From Candidatus Gastranaerophilales bacterium (GTDB lineage Bacteria > Cyanobacteriota > Vampirovibrionia > Gastranaerophilales > Gastranaerophilaceae): 64,000 nt of DNA. Where the stretch lies: NCBI GenBank assembly GCA_944322615.1, contig CALUPH010000003.1:124001-188000 (forward strand). Direction: 5' to 3'. Under the pieces are notes generated by a model that made no database searches, had not been told where the DNA came from, and worked only from the letters and a program-made list of their open reading frames with translations. Shown here piece by piece: positions 26,483 to 35,809 of this stretch; position 1 is the stretch's first letter, and every line of letters starts with the position of its first letter. The position numbers were made by a program, and so were the translations under genes.

Positions 26483-27430
26483 ATGATAAAGATACTCAAA
26501 ACAGAAGACAATAAAAAACTTCTAAAACTAAGTATAAGTGAAGCTGTATCAGGTTCTTGGTTTAGCTTAATAGAACCTAATGAAGAAGAAATAAAACAGG
26601 TTTCATTGGTACTGGGTTTAGATGAAGATTTTCTTTTAAACTCATTGGACTTAGACGAACGTTCTCGTATAGAAATTGAAGACGGAAATACACTTATAAT
26701 TACAAATCTCCCAATTATGACGGAAGATGGATGCTTTGATACTCTGCCATTAGGTATAATATACACACCAACTTCCATTATAACAGTATGTTCAAAAGAT
26801 AATAATATCCTGTCATCGTTTAATGAAACAACAGCATATTCATTTGATACAAGAAACAAAACAGAATTTATGTTAAAGATTCTGTATCGTTCAGTTAAAT
26901 TTTACTTGAAATATTTAGACATAATAAACAGAACAACAGAAAATATAGAAATAGAACTTCAAAAAGCAACAAATAATAAAGCATTATTCCAATTGATGGA
27001 AATACAGAAAACACTTGTATATTTTTCAACAGCATTAAAAGACAATGATATAGTATTGCAAAAAATAATGAGAATGACAAAATCTTCAGCAAATTTATTA
27101 AAAACAACAGAAGAAGACATAGATATGTTAGAAGATGTTATCATAGATACAAGACAGGCAATCGAAATGGTAGATATGCACAGAATGATTCTTGAAGCAA
27201 TGATGGAAGGTTTTGCATCTATAATAAATAATAATCTAAACTTAGTAATGAAATTTTTAGCTGCAATAACAATTATTATGTCTATTCCAACAATGATAGG
27301 CGGGCTATGGGGAATGAATGTTAAAGTGCCATATGGAAATAATCCTTATGGTTTTCTAATAGTTGTGGCATTATCAATAATAACTTCCACAGTAGTAGTA
27401 TTTTATTTCAGAAAAAAAGGTATGTTCTAA
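26483..27430 (+). CDS. corA: CorA-type divalent cation channel
   Basis: A 315-residue CorA protein: soluble N-terminal domain, long stalk helix (about 150-240) and two C-terminal membrane helices, with the hallmark GMN motif in GGLWGMNVKVP just after the first. It takes up Mg2+ or Co2+/Ni2+ as a pentamer in the inner membrane. The next gene starts two bases after its stop, so they share a transcript. Confidence 0.92.
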   Translation: MIKILKTEDNKKLLKLSISEAVSGSWFSLIEPNEEEIKQVSLVLGLDEDFLLNSLDLDERSRIEIEDGNTLIITNLPIMTEDGCFDTLPLGIIYTPTSIITVCSKDNNILSSFNETTAYSFDTRNKTEFMLKILYRSVKFYLKYLDIINRTTENIEIELQKATNNKALFQLMEIQKTLVYFSTALKDNDIVLQKIMRMTKSSANLLKTTEEDIDMLEDVIIDTRQAIEMVDMHRMILEAMMEGFASIINNNLNLVMKFLAAITIIMSIPTMIGGLWGMNVKVPYGNNPYGFLIVVALSIITSTVVVFYFRKKGMF

Positions 27431-27431
27431 A

Positions 27432-28700
27432 TTGAAAAACGGATCTATATTAATAATATCAAACGATAATAAAAAGGGAATTCACATTTCAGAAAAGATA
27501 AAATTACTAAGAGAATGTGACACCATAAGAATAGTTTCATATATAGAGGCAATATCGGTTCTAAATTCAACACAACCCTCATTGATTCTTGTATATTGTT
27601 CAAGTTCCGATTCAATAAGCATTATAAAAGAAATAAGAACAATAAAAGCATTAGATAAAGTACCAATAATATTTGTAATGGATTCATTGGTAGAAAATTT
27701 ATTAATGTACGCATTTGATAATGGAATAGACGACTTTTTCTTTTTAACAGATACCGATTCCGTCATTTTAATGCGAATATTTCTAACATTACAAAAGTCT
27801 ATTTTATACAAACAAATTGATATTCATAATGAGATATTGGTATCAGCAAATATTATAGATAAACAAACGGGTATATATAAGAAAGAACAAGCACCAATTG
27901 CCTTAAGAAATTTCTTTAGTAAAAGTATAGAAGAGAATCTTGAAAATACAGTATTTATGTATTTGCGTCCAATACAAATAGAAAACAAAAGATTAAATCT
28001 TCAAAAGATAGCATCAGTAGTAAAATCAGTTCCAAGAGGAAATGATATAATCGCATATGGAAAGAGTTCCGGATTTTATCTGATACTATATAATGCAGGC
28101 ATTTCAGGTGCAAAATCAGTAGCATCAAGAATAAGAAATACGCTTGCAAGCACCTGCAAAGTATATGCCATTGCAGCAGAAATAACAAATTCATTTGAAG
28201 AAATGGAGCCTATACTATACCAAAGTTTAAAAGATCAAATCGCAGCAGGAAAAGAATTCAATTATTTATATGACCTAACATTCAATGAAGCAGCAGAGGT
28301 TATAGAAGTTCGTGATGAAAACGGAAAGAAGTTTAAAGATTTCAAAAAAGAATTCCATACTAATTTTGAAAAAATAGTAGCACCTGTTTTCTATCAAATT
28401 CAAACAGCAAACGCGGAAAAGTTTCCAAATGCCAAAATTGATTTTTCCATAGAAGAAACAGAAAGTAAGTTTACAATTTCACAAGATAATATATCGAGTG
28501 AACTTATAATCACATATCCAACATATATAAAGTTAATTATGGACATAAAGCATAATGAAGAAGAAAAACAGCCGGAAATAAGAAGATTAACATTTGACTT
28601 TGAAGATTTTTCAGCAGAGAAACTTACATCAATATTAAATGATGTAATCAGTGAATTTTCGGCGAGATTAAATCTAAACATAATGCACACAGCGGAATAA
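27432..28700 (+). CDS. Pseudo-receiver plus degenerate GGDEF-like protein
   Basis: A 422-residue soluble protein with a TTG start one base after corA. Residues 1 to about 120 follow a response-regulator fold (SILIISND; PSLILVYCSSSD; VPIIFVMD), but the phosphorylatable Asp position in the LILVYC strand is not Asp, so this looks like a pseudo-receiver. Residues about 150-290 resemble a GGDEF domain with the signature lost (a YGKSSGFYLIL strand where GGDEF would sit). The last 130 residues are unassigned. It may sense and relay something without phosphotransfer or cyclic di-GMP synthesis. Confidence 0.6.
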   Translation: MKNGSILIISNDNKKGIHISEKIKLLRECDTIRIVSYIEAISVLNSTQPSLILVYCSSSDSISIIKEIRTIKALDKVPIIFVMDSLVENLLMYAFDNGIDDFFFLTDTDSVILMRIFLTLQKSILYKQIDIHNEILVSANIIDKQTGIYKKEQAPIALRNFFSKSIEENLENTVFMYLRPIQIENKRLNLQKIASVVKSVPRGNDIIAYGKSSGFYLILYNAGISGAKSVASRIRNTLASTCKVYAIAAEITNSFEEMEPILYQSLKDQIAAGKEFNYLYDLTFNEAAEVIEVRDENGKKFKDFKKEFHTNFEKIVAPVFYQIQTANAEKFPNAKIDFSIEETESKFTISQDNISSELIITYPTYIKLIMDIKHNEEEKQPEIRRLTFDFEDFSAEKLTSILNDVISEFSARLNLNIMHTAE

Positions 28701-28703
28701 ATT

Positions 28704-29492
28704 ATGACAAACAAAAATAAATTATTAATATCATCCTCAGCCAAAAAGACAATAAGAGACTCTGTACTTTTAGCGCAAGAACTTGGGACTGGTATTGAAA
28801 TCAGCAGAGTTCCATTATTTAAAAACAAAAATCTTACAGTAAATGATACTATTGAAATTTTAAATAAAGATTTAGCAGATTTTAAAGATAGAGTAACACT
28901 GCATGCAATGTTTTCAGATGTAAATGTTGCAAGTTCAGATTGTCTATTAAGAGAAATTGCCCAACAAAGATGTATTGAATCATTGGAAATAGGTAAAGGA
29001 ATAAAAGCAGATACAGTATTATTTCATACCGGAAACAAAGGCACAAAGCATTATGGTTCTATTGAAATATTTAAAAAGAATTTTATCTCTTTCTGGAAAG
29101 AATTTATAAAAGAGTTTGAAAAGGCGAATATTATTGCGGTAATAGAAAATGTTTTTGAAACATCACCTCAATTTTGCCTTGATTTATATGAAAAAATAGA
29201 TTCACCATATTTAAAGCTTGCCTTAGATTGCGGACACGTAAATTTATATGCACATGATACAAATATAATTGAATGGTTGGATGCATATGGCAATAATTTA
29301 TATCACTTGCACATACACAACAATTTCAGAGAAAATGATGACCATTCTAACTTAAACAAAGGAACATTAGATTATGCAACTATTCTAAAAAAGATAAAAG
29401 AATCAAAAATAGACCCAACATTTGTTCTAGAGATGTTTACTGAAGAAGATATAAGAAAGAGTGTAAAAATATATAACTCTATTATGTTCTAA
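28704..29492 (+). CDS. Xylose isomerase-like TIM-barrel protein
   Basis: A 262-residue AP-endonuclease-2/xylose-isomerase-like barrel. Metal ligands appear in the right order: TLHAMFSD (His), VLFHTGNKG (His), AVIENVFE (Glu), LALDCGHVN (Asp, His), YHLHIHNN (His) and FVLEMF (Glu). Such enzymes are sugar isomerases, epimerases or nucleases; the substrate cannot be told from sequence. It sits 3 bases after the pseudo-receiver gene. Confidence 0.8.
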   Translation: MTNKNKLLISSSAKKTIRDSVLLAQELGTGIEISRVPLFKNKNLTVNDTIEILNKDLADFKDRVTLHAMFSDVNVASSDCLLREIAQQRCIESLEIGKGIKADTVLFHTGNKGTKHYGSIEIFKKNFISFWKEFIKEFEKANIIAVIENVFETSPQFCLDLYEKIDSPYLKLALDCGHVNLYAHDTNIIEWLDAYGNNLYHLHIHNNFRENDDHSNLNKGTLDYATILKKIKESKIDPTFVLEMFTEEDIRKSVKIYNSIMF

Positions 29493-29510
29493 ACACTATA
29501 GGAATCTTAA

Positions 29511-30326
29511 ATGAATATAAAAACAGAATTATTAAATGAAAATATTTTAAAAATAACGTCAAAAAGGACACTACTATATTCACTAATAATAAATATATCA
29601 TTTATTATCATATTTTTTACTGCTTTATATGCCTTTCATAATTTTATTGAATCATATCAAAAAGTATCTATAGGAATAATAAAAGATAAAAAGCTTTGCA
29701 ACATAGAGCAAGATTTTTTCATATATGGAAAGAAAAATACAAAAGCCGAATACATAGAAATGAAGCAAGCAAAATTATATAAACATTATAGTAGAGGTAT
29801 AACAAGCTATTGTGTTGAATTACCTTGTGAAATAGACCATTCAAAATTTATACTATATAAAAACTATACGCTAAATAGAAAATTAACACAATGGATTACA
29901 AATAAATTTAATGAATTGAATAATGATACCTCTCTTAATTCCTTTAAAATAGATATACAAAGAGGTGATTTTTATAAAAGTTCATATTTCTTGTTTGATA
30001 TATCAAGTGCTATTATATTATTTATTTTTTCATTTTTAATTTTTGGTTCTATTCCATACAGAAGTGAACTATTAATAGATAAAGAAAAAAACATAATTCA
30101 AATAAATAATTCTACATTTCTTTTTAAAAATTTCCCAAATTTTCACAAAATAGAATTTGAAATTTCGAAAATAAAGAACATAGATAAAAAAGACATAGGA
30201 AAACTATTTCAACCAATAATATTTACAACAGAGAATGGCAAAATATATAGTTTCAATATATTACAATTATCACAAAAAGGAATGGAAGAACCTTTGAGTA
30301 TAATAAAAAACTTTTTAAATATCTAA
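29511..30326 (+). CDS. Small membrane protein, unknown
   Basis: A 271-residue protein with two membrane helices, at about 22-45 and about 163-187, enclosing an extracytoplasmic loop of about 115 residues and leaving a cytoplasmic C-terminal tail of about 80 residues. The tail has a PH-like strand pattern (LLIDKEKNIIQINNSTFLFKNF). No family is recognised. It is the last gene of this plus-strand run and converges on the next minus-strand gene with a 12-base gap and no visible terminator. Confidence 0.7.
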   Translation: MNIKTELLNENILKITSKRTLLYSLIINISFIIIFFTALYAFHNFIESYQKVSIGIIKDKKLCNIEQDFFIYGKKNTKAEYIEMKQAKLYKHYSRGITSYCVELPCEIDHSKFILYKNYTLNRKLTQWITNKFNELNNDTSLNSFKIDIQRGDFYKSSYFLFDISSAIILFIFSFLIFGSIPYRSELLIDKEKNIIQINNSTFLFKNFPNFHKIEFEISKIKNIDKKDIGKLFQPIIFTTENGKIYSFNILQLSQKGMEEPLSIIKNFLNI

Positions 30327-30338
30327 CATAGTAAAAGT

Positions 30339-31400
30339 TTAATGTTCAAACTTAATTTCTTTTAGCCCGAATCCATTCAAATCAATCTGAACATTAGTTG
30401 AATCAATAGAAATTAATTCAGATTTTTCTTCATTATAGTCTATACTCCAAGTTCCAAGAAAAAGTGGTTTATCTTTAGTAAAAGCATAGGCATATACAAT
30501 TAATCTGTCAGGATTATTTTTATCCCAGCCAATTGGAAAAATATCCCATAAATAATCTTTTAATTCAATCTGTTTATTTTGACGCCACCAATATATTATA
30601 GCTTCTCTGACGGCAGTTAATCTTTTCCAAGATTTTGATTTAAAATCATAAATAATAACATTAGTCTGCCAAGTTTCATATAAATTAGAACCTATTTTTT
30701 CTTTAAAAGCAATCTTTGTACTATCTTTAGACCAATCTATCGGAAAAAGTGTTTTAAATTGGTATTCTTGTAAATAATCCATTCCAACAGTAAAAATAGG
30801 TTTTACATCACCTTGCATAACATTTGTTTTAAATAAAGCTTCATATGCATCATTAATATTTTCTTTAACGGGAATATAATAAGCCGATGATGATGTTTGA
30901 GAATATTTCGGATAAAAGAAACATTTAGTATACACCATTTTTTTATTATCTGGAGACAATATCCCTGGGGACGCAATTGTCCTTTGAGCAACAAGTTTTG
31001 TTAAGTCAATATTTCTTTGACCGGGAGGTGAATTATAACTCACAACTCTATAATGAGGATCAGGTAAAATAATTTCACTATTTTGTTCAAAAGATGGTTC
31101 AGGTATTATAAAATCTTTTCTCTTTTTTTCAGCTGATAGCTTATAATAATCATCCATTGTAATAGGCATATTAGACTTATCGATATTATGATAATAAGTC
31201 TTCTTTGATGGTGGTAAATGAAGTTTTTCTCTAACCTTTTCTTGCAAAGTTCTAGGGTCATATTCCTTTTCTGGTTCTTCAACTTTAGATGAATCTAATA
31301 CTTCAGAATTTAAATATAAAGGATCAGGAATAACCTTTTCAGCTTTTACAAAAGAAGATGCCAGTATTAAACAAAATAATAAAATTAAATAATTTCTCAT
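30339..31400 (-). CDS. Exported beta-propeller-like protein
   Basis: A 353-residue protein with a Sec signal peptide (MRNYLILLFCLILASSFVKA, cut after about residue 20). The second half has TolB/WD40-like repeats, for example ILSPDNKKMVYT, DWSKDSTKIAFKE and FPIGWDKNNPDRLIVYA. The middle is Pro-rich with no domain. Its ATG overlaps the stop of the response regulator by one base (TAATG), so it is co-translated with the two-component system and may be a periplasmic partner or output of it. Confidence 0.7.
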   Translation of the reverse strand: MRNYLILLFCLILASSFVKAEKVIPDPLYLNSEVLDSSKVEEPEKEYDPRTLQEKVREKLHLPPSKKTYYHNIDKSNMPITMDDYYKLSAEKKRKDFIIPEPSFEQNSEIILPDPHYRVVSYNSPPGQRNIDLTKLVAQRTIASPGILSPDNKKMVYTKCFFYPKYSQTSSSAYYIPVKENINDAYEALFKTNVMQGDVKPIFTVGMDYLQEYQFKTLFPIDWSKDSTKIAFKEKIGSNLYETWQTNVIIYDFKSKSWKRLTAVREAIIYWWRQNKQIELKDYLWDIFPIGWDKNNPDRLIVYAYAFTKDKPLFLGTWSIDYNEEKSELISIDSTNVQIDLNGFGLKEIKFEH

Positions 31401-32074
31401 TAAACAAGACCTTCTTTAACAGCTTGAATTGTCGCTTGAGTTCTGTTTGTAACATATAATTTTTGCAAAATACTATGAACATGCGCTTTCGCTGTAGAAA
31501 GAGTAATAACAAGTCTCTTAGCAATTTGAGAGTTATTTAGCCCTTCAACAATTAATGCTAACACTTCAATTTCTCTATCGGTAAGGCCATAAACATTTTT
31601 TGCATTTTTATTTACTGATGAGATATTATTATCAAGAGATGTCGAAGTTTGCCTTTTTACACTTGATAAAACCAACCTTGCAATAGCAGGGTCTAACCAA
31701 GCAGTACCTTCTGCTACAGCTTTGATAGCAGAAATCATTTGTTCTTCATTAGCCCCCTTCATAATATATCCGTCAGCCCCTGCAGATAAAGAATCAAATA
31801 CATCATCTTCTGATTCTCTTGAAGTAAATATCAAAACTTTAATATTAGGATTAGACTTCTTAATTAAAGAAGTAGCTTGAATACCATCCATTTCCGGAAG
31901 TCCTATATCCATAAGAATAACATCAGGATTCAGCTTCAAAGCAAGTTCAACACCCTTTTTACCATTTTCAGCTTCCCCTATTAAGTTAATGTCCTTCGAA
32001 TTTTCAAAGACAAGAGAAAGCCCAAGCCTTACCATAGTATGATCTTCTACAAGTAAAACCTTTATACCGTCCAT
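31400..32074 (-). CDS. NarL/FixJ-type response regulator
   Basis: A 224-residue regulator. The receiver (about 1-120) has LVEDH, the phospho-acceptor Asp in DVILMDIGLPEMDG (about residue 55), and the Thr and Lys switch residues in VLIFTSR and YIMKG. The C-terminal LuxR-type helix-turn-helix (about 160-220) shows LTDREIEVLALIVEGLNNSQIA. It overlaps the histidine kinase gene by 13 bases, so the two are almost certainly a pair. Confidence 0.92.
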   Translation of the reverse strand: MDGIKVLLVEDHTMVRLGLSLVFENSKDINLIGEAENGKKGVELALKLNPDVILMDIGLPEMDGIQATSLIKKSNPNIKVLIFTSRESEDDVFDSLSAGADGYIMKGANEEQMISAIKAVAEGTAWLDPAIARLVLSSVKRQTSTSLDNNISSVNKNAKNVYGLTDREIEVLALIVEGLNNSQIAKRLVITLSTAKAHVHSILQKLYVTNRTQATIQAVKEGLV

Positions 32075-33606
32075 AATTTATCCTCATTTTTTAACATAAC
32101 GGAATCAAGCAGAACAAAGAAAAATTCACTACCTTTTCCTTTATCACTTTCAAGCCAAATTTTACCGCCATGTGCATCTATAATTTGTTTAGACAAATAA
32201 AGTCCTAAACCGGTACTGATAGAACGTTTTTCCTGAGTTCCTTGTGAAAAACGCTTGAATAACTTAGGAATATCCTTCTTGTAAATACCTTCTCCGTTAT
32301 CTTTTACAGAGAAATGCAAGTCATTTGACTCAATTTCTGCTTTTACTTCAATGTATCCGCCATCTTGAGTATATTTAACAGCATTACCAAGTAAATTTAT
32401 AATAACTCTTCTTATTTCATTTCTATCAGCCAAAACTTCTGCAGAATCTAAATTTTTATATATTTTCTCAATTTTTTGATGTTTTGAATCAGCAATTGGT
32501 AAAACTTGTTCAATACATTCATCAAGAAGTAAGGAAAAATCAAAAGGTGTTTTAACTAATTTTAAACGCCCGGCTTCATACTTATAAACTTCTAATAATG
32601 TATTAACTAAGCCAAGCATGTCTTCATGACTTTTTTTCATTGTTTTTAGTAGCATTTGCTGTTTTTCATTCAAATCACCAAGTTTCCCGTTCAGGAAATA
32701 TTCTAAGGTTTGTATTGAAGCTACAGAAGGCGTTCTAAGATCATGAGTCAGAGTTGCAATAAAATCTTCTCTAAGTCTATCCATTTCCTTTTGAAAATGA
32801 ACGTTTCTTATTACAAACACATATTTTTCTTGTTCATTTTCTGATTTAGCAAGTATATAAGCACAACTAATCTCAACAGGAATTTTATTACCATTAACAA
32901 CATTTATAACATTAATTTCTCTGAGCAAATTTTCATCTTTGCTTGATAACACTTCATTCCAATCTATTTCCTTTGCTTCAAAAAGATCATTTACATTTTT
33001 TGTTTTTAAAATTTCTTCAGACAAACCAAACAATAACTCACAGGCAGGATTTACATCCAAAACAAAGCCATTAGAAGAAAGAAGTATTATACCATCAGCA
33101 CAATTGTTTATTATTGCAGATAATCTTTCATTCATTTCAATAATATCAGCTGTTTTTTCTTTTACAAGCTCTTCTAAATTTTGAGAATACTTCGTCAATT
33201 GTTTGTTTGTCTGTTCCAATTTTTCAATCAAATGAGATCTCTCATAGGCATTTTTTATATTTATAATAAGTTCATCATTATCCCAAGGTTTTTCAATATA
33301 TTTATAAAGACCAACCTCATTTATAGCTCTAATAGCATTTTCTTTATCGGCATAACCAGTAAGTAAAATCATACTGGCATTTGGATACATTTCCTTTGCT
33401 TTTGAAAGAAACTCCAATCCATTCATTTGCGGCATCATAAAATCAGAAATTATTACATCTCTGGAGTTTTTTTCCAAATATTTAAGCGCCTCAATAGGAT
33501 CATTAAAAAAAGCGGCATCACAAAATCCTTCTAACATAAATAAAGATTTTAATGAAGAAGTAACAAGTTTATCATCATCAAGAACTAGTATTTTATATTT
33601 TTGCAT
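32062..33606 (-). CDS. Soluble hybrid histidine kinase (REC-PAS-HisKA-HATPase)
   Basis: A 514-residue kinase without membrane segments. It has an N-terminal receiver with the Asp in VIISDFMMPQMNG, a coiled coil, a PAS domain (about 155-280, with VLDVNPACELLFG), an H-box with His in TLTHDLRTP, an N-box (NEIRRVIINLLGNAVKYT) and G-boxes (DNGEGIYKKD; GTGLGLYLSK). With a receiver in front and no transmembrane sensor it probably takes a phosphate from another kinase or senses a cytosolic ligand by PAS. Its partner regulator overlaps its 3' end. Confidence 0.92.
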   Translation of the reverse strand: MQKYKILVLDDDKLVTSSLKSLFMLEGFCDAAFFNDPIEALKYLEKNSRDVIISDFMMPQMNGLEFLSKAKEMYPNASMILLTGYADKENAIRAINEVGLYKYIEKPWDNDELIINIKNAYERSHLIEKLEQTNKQLTKYSQNLEELVKEKTADIIEMNERLSAIINNCADGIILLSSNGFVLDVNPACELLFGLSEEILKTKNVNDLFEAKEIDWNEVLSSKDENLLREINVINVVNGNKIPVEISCAYILAKSENEQEKYVFVIRNVHFQKEMDRLREDFIATLTHDLRTPSVASIQTLEYFLNGKLGDLNEKQQMLLKTMKKSHEDMLGLVNTLLEVYKYEAGRLKLVKTPFDFSLLLDECIEQVLPIADSKHQKIEKIYKNLDSAEVLADRNEIRRVIINLLGNAVKYTQDGGYIEVKAEIESNDLHFSVKDNGEGIYKKDIPKLFKRFSQGTQEKRSISTGLGLYLSKQIIDAHGGKIWLESDKGKGSEFFFVLLDSVMLKNEDKLWTV

Positions 33607-33666
33607 ACACGCTCCCTAATAAAATGATAGTTTAAAATGGTCAAAGAAACAAATATTGTTACAATA

Positions 33667-35583
33667 TTAAGATTGAGTTTCTCTAAGTTTTTCAATATCA
33701 AGCTGCTTAACTTCTAAATCTTTAATAGTAGACTGAAGCAATATAATTTCAGCTTTTAGAGCAGAAATAACAGATGGCAGTTTAAGATAAGCTTGTTTAT
33801 CATTTATACGTCTAATATGAGCAGTTAAAGATTGAGACTCAATCTGAGCATCTTCCAAAGTTTTTCCTGCAGTAACTTTCAAATAATTTTCAATATTTTT
33901 TTCAGCAGAACTAATTTGTTTTTTTAATTCAGATTCTTGCTTTCTCAAAGAATCAATTTCATCTTGAAGTTCCTTACGTTTCAATGCTTCATTTGCAGAT
34001 ATTACAATATTTGATTGTAATAGTTCAGAAATTTCAGAATCAATTGAATTTTTAGCAGCAGTATTAATAATTGCTTTCAATCCATTACCGGCAGAATGTG
34101 CTTCAATATATTTAGCAGCTTCTACAAGAGCAAGATATCTTTGATAAAGCGTTTGTTCTTCTTCTGAAAATAAAGAAGGATCGAAGTCATTTTCAGAATA
34201 CTGCAAAATTTCAGCCTCTAAATTAAAAATTCCTTGCTGGCAAGACAATAAAGAACTATTTAGTTGTTCTAAGTTAGCCTTTTCTGCAGCAATTTTAAGA
34301 TGTGCAGAAATTATAGCATCAACCTTATTTTTAGAAACTTGCAACATTTCTAAAGTAGGGAAATTCTCATCAAGCTCCATTATTTCAAGTTCTAAATCAT
34401 CTTTACGAGATTCTTGTAGTTCAATATCTTGATTCAAAGTAGCAATAGAAGCTTTATAAGCTTGAATTTTTTCTTCTTTCTCAGCATCTGTCATTTGAAC
34501 TTTAGGATTTTTTTTAGCTTTCTTCGGTGGATTTCGCAAATCATTCAATGCAGAACTAATATTACTTCTTCTATCTCTAAGAGTTTGTATTGCATTTATC
34601 AACTGATCACGTTGATTAACTTTTTGTATTCTTTTAATTAAAGCTTGATATTCCTCATCAGAAGAAACAGAATCCAATTTTGTTTGTAGTGTTTCAATTT
34701 CAGCCTGTTTTGACAGAATTTCATCTTTGCAATTTTGAATACTTGTCGAAACAGAAGAGTTAGCTTCTAATATTCTAAAATCAATACTTCCTAGCCGAGA
34801 AACCGTTTCTTCTCTTTGACCAAAAAGTCTTTGGACATATTTTAGCAAATTTGTAGCCGACATTCTGCTCAATATACTGGATGCAGAAGAAGACATTAAA
34901 TTCGAATAAGCATAATGAAATTTATCAGGAGGCATGTTTTCTTTGATAGAAGGAAACATAGCATAAAATTCAGGAAAAGACATGCCCTTTTTCAGATCAT
35001 GATTACAACAATAGCAAGCTTCAACCAAATTAATATCTGCATTATTATTTTCCTCCTCTAAATTTTGTGGAGAAACATGGTCAACAGTACGGGTTAAAGG
35101 GCGCATATTTCTTTTAAGAAGTTCTAAAGCTTCTTCAGGTTCCATATTATATACCTGTTGAAAAATTGCATCACCTTTCAAGAAAGACTTATCTTCAGCA
35201 ATTTTTTGCAATTTTCTGAAAAATTCAATTTCTTCACGATTTTCAATTTTTTTAGCAAATGTTAATTCTTCAGAACGAACAGCTGATTCAAGTTTTTCCA
35301 ATACACTTTTAATATCACCTTGTAAACGATGAGATTTTGAACTAAGCATGCTTTTTGCAAGAGATTCTATTTGAGCCTCACTATAAACCTTGCATCCACA
35401 ATATGCACAGTGATTAGTAGGATTAATAATAGAATCTATATCATATTTTTTCGCACGAAAAGTTACAATATCACCAAAAGAATTTTCATTTTTACGATTC
35501 ATAGGTGAATATGTTTCAGCTTTATCAAAAACAAATCTTTGTTTAAAAGGATTATATAAATTACTTACACTTTGAATTTTCAC
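33667..35583 (-). CDS. HNH-nuclease-like protein with long coiled coil and SFG motif
   Basis: A protein of about 638 residues. CAYC near residue 60 and TVDHVSPQN...INLVEACYCCN near 167-195 form an HNH/zinc-finger nuclease pattern, with DH as the general base and two Cys pairs for zinc. From about 230 to the end it is coiled coil with high Glu, Gln and Lys content. SFGDIVTFRAKK lies at about 35-46, one of the SF(x)G strings. I take the GTG at 35583, which has GAGAG upstream; a TTG two codons earlier is the alternative. Function unknown; a structural or SMC-like nuclease role is possible. Confidence 0.65.
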   Translation of the reverse strand: MKIQSVSNLYNPFKQRFVFDKAETYSPMNRKNENSFGDIVTFRAKKYDIDSIINPTNHCAYCGCKVYSEAQIESLAKSMLSSKSHRLQGDIKSVLEKLESAVRSEELTFAKKIENREEIEFFRKLQKIAEDKSFLKGDAIFQQVYNMEPEEALELLKRNMRPLTRTVDHVSPQNLEEENNNADINLVEACYCCNHDLKKGMSFPEFYAMFPSIKENMPPDKFHYAYSNLMSSSASSILSRMSATNLLKYVQRLFGQREETVSRLGSIDFRILEANSSVSTSIQNCKDEILSKQAEIETLQTKLDSVSSDEEYQALIKRIQKVNQRDQLINAIQTLRDRRSNISSALNDLRNPPKKAKKNPKVQMTDAEKEEKIQAYKASIATLNQDIELQESRKDDLELEIMELDENFPTLEMLQVSKNKVDAIISAHLKIAAEKANLEQLNSSLLSCQQGIFNLEAEILQYSENDFDPSLFSEEEQTLYQRYLALVEAAKYIEAHSAGNGLKAIINTAAKNSIDSEISELLQSNIVISANEALKRKELQDEIDSLRKQESELKKQISSAEKNIENYLKVTAGKTLEDAQIESQSLTAHIRRINDKQAYLKLPSVISALKAEIILLQSTIKDLEVKQLDIEKLRETQS

Positions 35584-35809
35584 AGTCAATCTCTCAAACG
35601 TATCACTTAGAGAAAATATGAATAAAAGATTTTTTGTTACTATATTAAAAAAGATTTACAAGACCCTCAAAAATACTTGTAAAATTTTGTAAATAGGAGA
35701 ATAAAAACTAACAATAACATAATTTAGAATTTTTATATACAGATGTCTTTTGTGTTTAGAAATAATATATTAATTCTCATTCAGAATTAGGAAAGAGAGG
35801 GTAGTTTAT

